8,250 nucleotides of DNA from Dehalococcoidia bacterium (GTDB lineage: Bacteria > Chloroflexota > Dehalococcoidia > Dehalococcoidales > Fen-1064), in NCBI GenBank assembly GCA_003153955.1, contig PMCB01000132.1:21902-30151 (forward strand), in the 5' to 3' direction. Numbering within the stretch: the first letter of the stretch is position 1; every line of letters starts with the position of its first letter. The translations under genes were made by a program, and so were the position numbers. Positions 1-4,394 of the stretch are shown in pieces. Under the pieces are notes generated by a model. That model was not told where the DNA came from, did no database searches, and saw nothing but the letters and a program-made list of their open reading frames with translations.

Positions 1-20
1 GATTTAAGAAAATCAAACAT
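1..20 (-). CDS. Start of a leftward gene cut by the window edge
   Basis: On the minus strand an ATG at 20-18 opens a frame reading MFDFLK before the window ends. An AAAGGA Shine-Dalgarno sequence (28-33 on the plus strand) lies 7 bases upstream, good spacing for a real start. A TTGACA/TATATC promoter-like pair lies about 85-110 bases upstream. Only six codons are visible, so no product can be named. The SD and promoter context make a real gene plausible, but a chance ATG next to a purine-rich stretch cannot be excluded. Confidence 0.42.
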
Positions 21-41
21 GTTCCAGTCCTTTGCAAAAGA

Positions 42-68
42 AAAACGTCTCCGTAAAGAAGGCGTTTT
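42..68. other. Hairpin in the leader of the leftward edge gene
   Basis: AAAACGTC (42-49) pairs with GGCGTTTT (61-68) around an 11-base loop; one pair is G-T in plus-strand RNA and becomes a mismatch in minus-strand RNA. On the minus strand the stem runs into a T-rich run just before the SD of the edge gene, so it could be an attenuator-like leader structure. On the plus strand it could be a weak terminator, but no convincing rightward gene ends here. The function is inferred only. Confidence 0.35.
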
Positions 69-102
69 CTTGTTAATGAAATATTTTTGTACCAATAGCA
101 AT

Positions 103-130
103 GATATAATTTGACCGATATAGATGTCAA
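103..130 (-). promoter_or_regulatory. Putative sigma-70 promoter for the leftward edge gene
   Basis: Read on the minus strand, a perfect TTGACA -35 box (125-130) is followed after 16 bases by TATATC (103-108) as a -10 box. Transcription would start near position 96 and give a leader of about 75 bases containing the 42-68 hairpin. The same bases read on the plus strand give TGATATAAT (102-110), an extended -10 sequence, so initiation could be divergent. No transcript evidence is available. Confidence 0.4.
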
Positions 131-238
131 TAAATATCTTTGTTGATGGCACAAGGTCAAGTCATTAATATTTACTATCCGGTACCTGTCATCGCCATGG
201 AATTACGGTCTCATTAAGCGTAACGTTGCGCAAATTTG
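131..238. other. Intergenic stretch without a clear gene
   Basis: I see no supported gene between the edge-gene promoter and the fmdB 3' hairpin. A 23-codon plus-strand frame runs from ATG 146 to TAA 217 but has no Shine-Dalgarno sequence, so I do not call it. A near-palindrome GCGTAACGTTGCGC lies at 218-231; its single imperfection is a T-G pair. It could be a protein site or part of the fmdB 3' end. Confidence 0.4.
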
Positions 239-257
239 GTAAGGCAAACTGCCTTAC
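239..257 (-). terminator. Perfect hairpin 3' of the fmdB-like gene
   Basis: GTAAGGCA (239-246) and TGCCTTAC (250-257) form a perfect 8-bp stem with a 3-base loop, 11 bases past the stop of the leftward zinc-ribbon gene. On the minus strand it is followed by CAAATTTG, only a short T-run, so it may be a weak intrinsic terminator or an mRNA-stabilising 3' hairpin. Its position immediately after the gene is the main argument. Confidence 0.5.
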
Positions 258-268
258 GTTCCTCATCC

Positions 269-451
269 TCAGCCATAACTGTGTGTACCGCAGGAACTAT
301 CGGAAGACTTGCTGACAAAGGAAGAAACGACCCGCTTCGGATTCTCCGCGCCGCATTTGGAGCACTTCACTTTCTTTTCATCCCCGCAGGACCGCAGGAA
401 ATACTCAAACCTGCGCCCACATTGTTGACATTCATATTCGTAAATCGGCAT
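269..451 (-). CDS. FmdB-family small zinc-ribbon protein (60 aa)
   Basis: The protein begins MPIYEYEC, the hallmark opening of the FmdB/CxxC_CxxC_SSSS zinc-ribbon family (putative regulatory proteins named after FmdB of the formamidase operon). Two CxxC knuckles at residues 8-11 and 30-33 would bind one zinc ion. A Ser/Lys-rich tail follows with an additional Cys at residue 54, as is usual in the family. The start at 451 is chosen because a GGAGGT Shine-Dalgarno lies 8 bases upstream and the family always begins at MPxYEY; the frame is open further upstream to 526 but that extension is not family-like. The gene is divergent from the DUF362 gene across about 50 bases. The molecular role of such small FmdB proteins is unknown; they are usually cytosolic and suspected regulators. 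The family call is secure, the function is not. Confidence 0.93.
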   Translation of the reverse strand: MPIYEYECQQCGRRFEYFLRSCGDEKKVKCSKCGAENPKRVVSSFVSKSSDSSCGTHSYG

Positions 452-459
452 TTTCTTAT

Positions 460-465
460 ACCTCC
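460..465 (-). promoter_or_regulatory. Shine-Dalgarno deciding the fmdB start
   Basis: Minus-strand GGAGGT, 8 bases upstream of the ATG at 451, fixes the 60-residue MPIYEYEC start and excludes the longer 85-codon reading. Confidence 0.85.
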
Positions 466-482
466 ACCCATTACCTTTAGCA

Positions 483-488
483 TATAAT
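483..488 (+). promoter_or_regulatory. Possible -10 box for the DUF362 gene
   Basis: A perfect TATAAT lies 16 bases before the ATG at 505. No convincing -35 box is present at 16-18 bases upstream and there is no TG extension. If used, transcription would start near 495 and the 506-521 hairpin would sit at the very 5' end of the message. On the minus strand the same AT-rich patch offers TATTAT for fmdB. Confidence 0.35.
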
Positions 489-504
489 AGATGGCAGATT
501 AGAG

Positions 505-1722
505 ATGCGACTAATGTCGCACACAAGGGTGAAACGATTGTCTATTGTAACGCCGGATTCCCAACGCGCCCTGGTTTCAGCGGTGAAGGTGCAAAATTAC
601 AATCTTGACGAACTTGTTCCTGCTTTGAGAAACAGCCTGGAATTAATCGGCGGTTTGAGCACGATTTTAAAACCGGGAGATAAGGTTTTTGTCAAAATAA
701 ACCATCTCCCGCCGCCGTCACCGCCCGAACGGGGAATTGTGACACACCCGGTTTTTAGCGAAGCGGTAATCGTGCTTCTGAAAGAGCAAGGCGTGGAAAT
801 TACGGTCGGGGATGACATCGAAGAAGACGAAGGTGACGGTTTCGTCATCTCAGGATACCGGGCGATGTGTCAGCGGCAAGGGGTGAAACTGGTAAATCTG
901 AGGGCAGGCGGATTTATCGAACAGCCGTGCGGCGGCAAAATCCTGAAGAACCTGTATCTCTCGAAAATTGTATCCGAAGCGGACGTCGTCATCAATTTGC
1001 CCAAGTTTAAAACCCATTCGCTGACGGTTTTCACCGGCGGCATTAAAAATATGTACGGCATTATTCCTTCCGGGCAGCGGCGCAGTTTCCACGGTCGGTA
1101 TTTGAGGTCGGAGGATTTCTGCCAAATGCTGGTGGATATTTATGCGCTGGCAAAGCCGCAATTGACAATTATTGACGGCATCATAGCGATGGAAGGGGAA
1201 GGCCCCGGCTCGGGGAAAACAAGGAATTTGGGTTTAATCCTGGCCAGCCGTGATACGGTCGCGCTCGATACGGTCTGCGGCGAAATCATCGGCCTTAAGC
1301 CCGCGGATGTATTAACCACCCGATACGCCGGAGAAAGAGGGTTGGGCATCGGCGACCTGAGCAGGATTGACATCGTCGGGGAGAAATTTGAAGATTTAGC
1401 AGTTAATGATTTCAAGTTGCCCGTAACATTTACCCGTGCGGCCATGAACCGGGCACCCCACGGTCCGGTGAAATATTTACTGGAGCAAATATCGCCACGG
1501 CCGCGGGTGAATAAGAAAAACTGCACAGCCTGCGGCAAATGCGTGAAAGCCTGCCCCACTGGCGCCGCCGGAATAGCCGGAAAAAAGGCCGCAATAAATA
1601 ATAAACTGTGCATCCGCTGCATGTGCTGCCATGAGGTCTGCCGCTTTAATGCGATTTATCCGGGCCGTCCTGTTTTCGGCGCCGTGCTACACGGGGTATT
1701 AAGTGCCGCCCGCCGGATGTAA
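505..1722 (+). CDS. DUF362 protein with C-terminal 2[4Fe-4S] ferredoxin domain
   Basis: A cytosolic iron-sulfur protein of the DUF362 family, up to 405 aa. The DUF362 domain spans about residues 22-325 and shows its usual blocks: LPKFKTH (165-171), GGIKNMYG (178-185), IDGIIAMEGEGP (223-234) and VALDTV (252-257). A ferredoxin module follows: C340-x2-C343-x2-C346-x3-C350-P, then C369-x2-C372-x2-C375-x3-C379. The second motif has an extra Cys (374) and Arg in place of the usual Pro after its last Cys. These proteins are common in anaerobes; their reaction is not established and an electron-transfer or cofactor role is only presumed. The start is uncertain: ATG 505 and ATG 514 lie in a hairpin and lack a Shine-Dalgarno, whereas TTG 538 has AAGG 8 bases upstream; all three keep the conserved domain. 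It runs divergent to the zinc-ribbon gene, and the next rightward gene is far away, so it is probably monocistronic. Confidence 0.93.
   Translation: MRLMSHTRVKRLSIVTPDSQRALVSAVKVQNYNLDELVPALRNSLELIGGLSTILKPGDKVFVKINHLPPPSPPERGIVTHPVFSEAVIVLLKEQGVEITVGDDIEEDEGDGFVISGYRAMCQRQGVKLVNLRAGGFIEQPCGGKILKNLYLSKIVSEADVVINLPKFKTHSLTVFTGGIKNMYGIIPSGQRRSFHGRYLRSEDFCQMLVDIYALAKPQLTIIDGIIAMEGEGPGSGKTRNLGLILASRDTVALDTVCGEIIGLKPADVLTTRYAGERGLGIGDLSRIDIVGEKFEDLAVNDFKLPVTFTRAAMNRAPHGPVKYLLEQISPRPRVNKKNCTACGKCVKACPTGAAGIAGKKAAINNKLCIRCMCCHEVCRFNAIYPGRPVFGAVLHGVLSAARRM
506..521. repeat. Perfect inverted repeat at the DUF362 gene start
   Basis: TGCGAC (506-511) and GTCGCA (516-521) are exact inverse complements separated by TAAT. 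The hairpin includes most of the ATG at 505 and all of the ATG at 514. It lies in the short divergent region between fmdB and the DUF362 gene. It could be a translation-controlling hairpin, a transcription-factor operator or a chance palindrome. Confidence 0.6.
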
Positions 1723-2042
1723 TATCTGTTTTGGTCAAAAATAAAATATGCTATTCTTGCTCGTATGGGGCTCAAAACCGTTTTTTCGACCCTTTTTGGA
1801 AAAACATAAAACGAAATTGAGCTGGTCGTTACGCTATGAAATACGAAATTTTTCTTTTCAGCACGACAACATCTGCCGCGCAGACTCAGAAAATAATAGT
1901 TCAAAAAGGTTATAGTTCAACTTTAACTGGATGTAGCTGGTGGATCTGCAGGAAATATTAAACAAAGCCAACGTTCAGGTGCAGTCAGTCAAAGAGATGG
2001 GCTAAAAGATACGGTAAAAGCCTGATCATCTGACCGCTTGAT
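1723..2042. other. Long intergenic region between converging genes
   Basis: About 340 bases separate the stops of the DUF362 and AHSA1 genes. I see no conserved gene. The first 180 bases are AT-rich; a 13-codon frame from ATG 1765 to a TAA is too short to support. A direct repeat of CGAAATT occurs near 1812 and 1847. The right third holds the 21-codon frame at 1940-2005 and then the terminator at 2043-2070. TTGGTC (1731-1736) followed after 15 bases by TATTCT is a weak promoter candidate for a short rightward transcript. Confidence 0.5.
1940..2005 (+). CDS. Possible 21-codon micro-ORF before a terminator
   Basis: A frame beginning at GTG 1940 reads VDLQEILNKANV and continues with a Q, V, S, K and E mix to end EMG and TAA at 2003-2005. 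Its composition (amphipathic, no rare residues) looks more like protein than random AT-rich spacer. An in-frame TAG lies two codons before the GTG. Only a weak GGA is available as Shine-Dalgarno, 7-8 bases upstream. A rightward intrinsic terminator starts 38 bases after the stop. It may be a leader peptide, a small protein, a gene remnant or chance. I recognise no homolog. Confidence 0.25.
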   Translation: MDLQEILNKANVQVQSVKEMG

Positions 2043-2070
2043 CAATCCCGATGAGGGGATTGTTTTATTT
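2043..2070 (+). terminator. Rightward intrinsic terminator
   Basis: CAATCCC (2043-2049) pairs perfectly with GGGATTG (2056-2062) around a 6-base loop and is followed by TTTTATTT (2063-2070). The T-run is on the plus strand, so it ends rightward transcription, either from the DUF362 gene 320 bases upstream or from an unannotated short transcript. It overlaps the stop codon of the converging AHSA1 gene; read leftward the stem has no T-tract. Confidence 0.75.
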
Positions 2071-2457
2071 CTCCAACATTTCTTTCAGCGGCGCCCAGTA
2101 ATAGTCCCGCCAGCCCTGAGAAATGTCTTCATAAAATTTTTCGGGGACGCCTGTCTGCAGGAAAGACAGTCTGGTCCCGCCCGGGATTTCTTTAAACGTG
2201 AAAGTAACCTGGGAATAATGTCCTTCTGGCCAATCGCTGGCGCGCCACGTTTGGACGATTTTTGCATCCGGTATCAACTCCAGGTTCGAGCCCTCGCTGT
2301 AACCGTCAAAAACAGAAAACTTGCCCCCGACTTTTCGGCTGATAGAAGCTTTGTCGCCGGTAAATTTTGCGTGCTTCCTGGAATCCATCAATGCCTCATA
2401 AATATCATGAGGGGGCGCCTTGAACGTTATCGTTTGCCTGATTGTTTTAGTTTCCAT
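2065..2457 (-). CDS. AHSA1/SRPBCC-domain protein (130 aa)
   Basis: A single-domain protein of the START/Bet v 1-like SRPBCC superfamily, AHSA1 (activator of Hsp90 ATPase homolog 1-like) type. Family features in order: an N-terminal strand with TIRQTITFKAPPHDIYEALMD (residues 5-25, the usual helix after AP), a KVGGKFSVFDGY strand pair (42-53), the I-x-QTWR-x-SDWPEGHYS segment (67-82), a GGTRLSFLQTGVP segment (93-105) and a C-terminal GW-x6-W-xPLKEML helix (115-129). Full length for the family. Bacterial members form a hydrophobic cavity and may bind a lipid-like or aromatic ligand; the true substrate is unknown. GGAG lies 7 bases before the ATG. It follows the membrane-protein gene by 47 bases on the same strand, so the two are probably co-transcribed. 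Confidence 0.93.
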   Translation of the reverse strand: METKTIRQTITFKAPPHDIYEALMDSRKHAKFTGDKASISRKVGGKFSVFDGYSEGSNLELIPDAKIVQTWRASDWPEGHYSQVTFTFKEIPGGTRLSFLQTGVPEKFYEDISQGWRDYYWAPLKEMLEK

Positions 2458-2504
2458 CGCACAACTCCGGTTCTATCAGATATTTTATGGTACTATTTTT
2501 ATTT

Positions 2505-2945
2505 TTATCGAAAAGTATTGATGATATTGTTGAAAATTATAGGCAGCATAATTATTGCATAAGGAACAAAAAGGAAGACAAAGGCAGTGCGCCCAAACCC
2601 CGGGAACCCCGAACGCCGGTACAGAGCGCGTACTCCGAAAGCCAGTAATATTAAAGCTCCGATAACGGCTGCATCCACGACTAATAATATTGGGAACCCG
2701 CCGATTGCAAACGCCCACTTGGCCATGGGCCCAATTTCATAAACCTGATGACTTAAGTTGAACCGCAGCGCGGCAAACGTGCTGAGAAAATCCAGCATTG
2801 CCAGTAAACTGACAAATTGTATCAGTTTTGATTCAGGCCAGGGCCAGAGCAAACGCGAAACTCGCTCCATCGGTTTTTCGAGTTTCCGGTCCTGTTCATT
2901 GGCTTTTTTTAGCCTGATTTTTATCGATTCCGGTATTTTTTGCAA
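2505..2945 (-). CDS. DUF5658-like three-helix membrane protein (146 aa)
   Basis: A small integral membrane protein. After a charged N-terminal stretch of about 40 residues come three hydrophobic segments: roughly residues 41-61, 77-106 and 119-143. The first holds LDFLSTFAAL and is followed by EIGPMAKW, resembling the D-x2-T and E-x-NP signatures of DUF5658 proteins, here with Gly for Asn. No catalytic motif is visible. The start is a TTG at 2945 with AAGGA 5 bases upstream; a later ATG at 2870 (residue 26) would still keep all three helices but has no good Shine-Dalgarno. A TATAAT on the minus strand at 2976-2981 would give a leader of about 24 bases. It precedes the AHSA1 gene by 47 bases. 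Function unknown; the family assignment is by motif recall only. Confidence 0.8.
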   Translation of the reverse strand: MQKIPESIKIRLKKANEQDRKLEKPMERVSRLLWPWPESKLIQFVSLLAMLDFLSTFAALRFNLSHQVYEIGPMAKWAFAIGGFPILLVVDAAVIGALILLAFGVRALYRRSGFPGFGRTAFVFLFVPYAIIMLPIIFNNIINTFR

Positions 2946-2975
2946 TTTATTCCTTATTATTTGTACAGATAACTC

Positions 2976-2981
2976 ATTATA
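2976..2981 (-). promoter_or_regulatory. -10 box for the membrane-protein/AHSA1 operon
   Basis: A perfect minus-strand TATAAT about 30 bases upstream of the TTG start at 2945. The -35 position is poor (TTTTCA at 17 bases). A second TATAAT on the same strand lies at 3020-3025. Either could serve the leftward pair. Confidence 0.45.
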
Positions 2982-3057
2982 TACTGTTTCTGATGCACTG
3001 AAAAAAGTTTTTCCCCAATATTATATAAGAAATGCGCAGGCAATATCCATTATTTAT

Positions 3058-3087
3058 TTCACAATCGCTACGAAAGTACTATATAAA
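3058..3087 (+). promoter_or_regulatory. Possible promoter of the small HTH gene
   Basis: TTCACA (3058-3063) is followed after 18 bases by TATAAA (3082-3087), or after 16 bases by TATATA. Transcription would start near 3094, about 80 bases before the ATG. The AGTACT palindrome at 3075-3080 sits between the boxes, where MerR-type regulators usually bind, but the match is short. Confidence 0.3.
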
Positions 3088-3141
3088 TTGAACAAAAGAT
3101 GGATAGACTCAATCTGGCCAGTCAAGGATAATGATTCAAAT

Positions 3142-3153
3142 AGTATCAATACT
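3142..3153. repeat. Short inverted repeat upstream of the HTH gene
   Basis: AGTAT-CA-ATACT, a perfect 5-bp inverted repeat with a 2-base spacer, lies about 10 bases before the Shine-Dalgarno of the HTH gene. Its half-site resembles the AGTACT at 3075-3080. Possible autoregulatory operator; at this size it could be chance. Confidence 0.25.
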
Positions 3154-3176
3154 TCTCACCGATAAGGATAAAAGAT

Positions 3177-3413
3177 ATGTCAATAGAAATCAACGGCAAA
3201 ACCTATTATCGAACAGCTGAAATATGCGCCAAAGCCGGCATCAGCAGGGCGACACTTTTTCGCTGGCTGAAAGCCGGTGTCCTGAAAAAGACATTTCGGG
3301 ACAGGCGCGGATGGCGGATGTTCACTGAAAGCGACCTTGAGGTAATGCGGGCTGAAGCTGAAACGATTAAAGTTGAAGACAGTCCGGCCAAGGCTGAAAC
3401 GCCGGGTAAATAA
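3177..3413 (+). CDS. Small MerR-like helix-turn-helix protein (78 aa)
   Basis: A compact DNA-binding protein with one winged HTH resembling the N-terminal domain of MerR-family and excisionase-type (HTH_17) proteins. Residues 11-36 (TAEICAKAGISRATLFRWLKAG with flanks) form the helix-turn-helix, and residues 40-58 (RDRRGWRMFTESDLEVMRA) the wing and following helix; the R-x-F-T/S-E-x-DL pattern is typical. The C-terminal 18 residues are polar and probably disordered. There is no effector-binding or dimerising coiled-coil domain, unlike full-length MerR proteins of about 130 aa. AAGGA lies 8 bases upstream of the ATG. The gene stands alone, divergent from the membrane-protein operon and converging on the 262-aa gene. 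Likely a transcriptional regulator of an unknown target, perhaps itself or the divergent operon; no phage genes are nearby to suggest an excisionase. Confidence 0.9.
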   Translation: MSIEINGKTYYRTAEICAKAGISRATLFRWLKAGVLKKTFRDRRGWRMFTESDLEVMRAEAETIKVEDSPAKAETPGK

Positions 3414-3433
3414 AAATCCGTCAAAATTAACGG
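3408..3433 (-). terminator. Leftward weak intrinsic terminator
   Basis: Read on the minus strand, CCGTT and GACGG form a short stem (one G-T pair) with a 6-base loop, followed by ATTTTTATTT. It begins 9 bases after the stop of the leftward 262-aa gene. The T-run overlaps the stop of the converging HTH gene. The stem is short, so termination may be partial. Confidence 0.45.
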
Positions 3434-3442
3434 CTGTTTCCC

Positions 3443-4231
3443 CTAAACGAAGTTGTGAACAGCCTGCTGGTACAGGTAAATAAGCTTACAGTTGAGTTCA
3501 ACGGTATTCGCCTGCCGGTCGTAAGGCTGACTCGTTCCCATCGGTTGTGTCAGCGTATCATCGAAGATAGCTCCTGGAAAAACGGCTCTCAGTTTTGCCA
3601 CAATACTGTTAAAATTCGCCGTCGTGGATGGCGCGATATCCTTGCCGAGTGATGAATAGTTGAAAGCATTCTCGAAAAATTCAACCTTCGGCTCGGCGGA
3701 AACTAGGTCGTAAATCCGGACGAAAAACCCCATTTCGTCTGAGTTGGCTTTAGTCGTTTCTTTGACTTTGCTCCAGACAGGGATGCCGCCTGTCACCAGT
3801 GTCGCCGTGAGATTGAATTTCATTTTGGTCGTTGTTACCTTTTTATCGGAAGATAGCTGGTATTTGCCTTTGAGAATGAGAAATACGTCTTTAGTTTCCA
3901 GCGTCAAAGTATGATTGCCATTATCCCTGAACACGGCTTGCTGCTCTCCCAACTCCAGACTGCGCGCGGTAAATCGGGTCGCGGGAGATTTGCTGAGTTC
4001 ACTGTCATTCACGGTAAACGCGACAAGTCCCAGTGTTTTAAGTTGTTTTGCTACCGGTTCGGCTTCTCCTGCGGTCTGGTAGTGCGCAATCAGGTGAGGC
4101 AGTTTTCCTGATAAAAGCATCCGGGTTTCGTAAGGTTCTTTTTTCAGTATCGCGGCGGCCTCTTTTACGTGTGTTGTGTCAATGTTATCCGAAGGCCCTA
4201 CCAGCAGATGCACAATTTCATGTGTAATCAT
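3443..4231 (-). CDS. Uncharacterised 262-aa two-part protein
   Basis: I do not recognise a named family. Residues 5-80 look like a compact alpha/beta unit: a strand (IVHLLVGPSD), a helix (HVKEAAAILKK), then PYETRMLLSGKLPHLIAHY, a helix EAEPVAKQLKTLG and a strand LVAFTVND. The order and the L-x2-GKLP-x-LI turn recall the C-terminal domain of ribosomal L7/L12. Residues 85-240 are a beta-rich region (TLTLETKDVFLILKGKY, then KFNLTATLVTGG) ending FPGAIFDD. No signal peptide, membrane helix or proven catalytic site is seen; an HEIVH at residues 4-8 is probably accidental. The start at 4231 is preferred because AGGA lies 6 bases upstream; a GTG at 4270 would add 13 residues without a Shine-Dalgarno. 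It stands between the converging HTH gene and the divergent prs. Likely cytosolic. The coding call is based on length, composition and a good start. Confidence 0.82.
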   Translation of the reverse strand: MITHEIVHLLVGPSDNIDTTHVKEAAAILKKEPYETRMLLSGKLPHLIAHYQTAGEAEPVAKQLKTLGLVAFTVNDSELSKSPATRFTARSLELGEQQAVFRDNGNHTLTLETKDVFLILKGKYQLSSDKKVTTTKMKFNLTATLVTGGIPVWSKVKETTKANSDEMGFFVRIYDLVSAEPKVEFFENAFNYSSLGKDIAPSTTANFNSIVAKLRAVFPGAIFDDTLTQPMGTSQPYDRQANTVELNCKLIYLYQQAVHNFV

Positions 4232-4310
4232 CAATTTTCCTGCGTGTATTACTTGTTCATACCTTATCACTATTTTACAAAAATGGCAAAGACCGGTAAT
4301 AGGATCAACT

Positions 4311-4339
4311 GATAACTTCCGATAACAGAATCAGATAAT
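4311..4339 (+). repeat. Three GATAA boxes upstream of the prs promoter
   Basis: GATAAC at 4311-4316 and 4321-4326 and GATAAT at 4334-4339 form a direct-repeat cluster with steps of 10 and 13 bases. A fourth copy in the opposite orientation is at 4263-4267. They end next to the -35 position of the prs promoter, a place where activators or repressors bind. The boxes are short and the region is AT-rich. Confidence 0.4.
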
Positions 4340-4349
4340 TTATATCTAG

Positions 4350-4358
4350 TGGTATAAT
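4350..4358 (+). promoter_or_regulatory. prs: Extended -10 promoter of prs
   Basis: TGG followed by TATAAT (4353-4358) is an extended -10 element, which would compensate for the lack of a recognisable -35 box. Transcription would start near 4365, leaving a leader of about 30 bases before the prs start. It may drive both prs and secA. Confidence 0.65.
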
Positions 4359-4383
4359 AGAATTGCGCAATGAGTGGCGTTTG

Positions 4384-4392
4384 AAGGAGAGG
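4384..4392 (+). promoter_or_regulatory. prs: Shine-Dalgarno deciding the prs start
   Basis: AAGGAGAGG ends 2 bases before the ATG at 4395, with its AAGGAG core 5 bases away. It fixes the MDDLKVFTGNAH start, which matches the family, and rules out the GTG at 4374 whose frame would run through this site. Confidence 0.85.
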
Positions 4393-4394
4393 TA

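Noticed and set aside
1..114. Plus-strand open frame from the left edge to TGA 114
   Set aside because: No family resemblance, it reads through the 42-68 hairpin, and the opposite strand has a better-supported gene start.
146..217. 23-codon plus-strand frame before fmdB
   Set aside because: No Shine-Dalgarno and no recognisable homology; a frame this short is expected by chance.
452..526. 25-residue N-terminal extension of the FmdB-like protein
   Set aside because: The family starts at MPxYEY and a strong GGAGGT precedes that ATG; the extension would overlap the divergent DUF362 gene start.
1140..1622. 160-codon minus-strand frame inside the DUF362 gene
   Set aside because: Antisense shadow of a conserved domain; its sequence shows no family motif.
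2281..2300. GGTTCGAGCCC resembling a tRNA T-arm
   Set aside because: Flanking bases do not form a T-stem or an acceptor stem and it lies within the AHSA1 coding sequence.
2038..2562. 174-codon plus-strand frame opposite the AHSA1 gene
   Set aside because: It is antisense to a well-conserved SRPBCC protein, has no recognisable domain and begins inside a terminator hairpin.
4208..4222. HEIVH (HExxH-like) in the 262-aa protein, suggesting a zinc protease
   Set aside because: It lies at residues 4-8 in a predicted strand, without a third ligand or the helix expected of a metalloprotease.
4374..4394. GTG start giving a 7-residue longer Prs
   Set aside because: It would translate through the strong Shine-Dalgarno and has none of its own.
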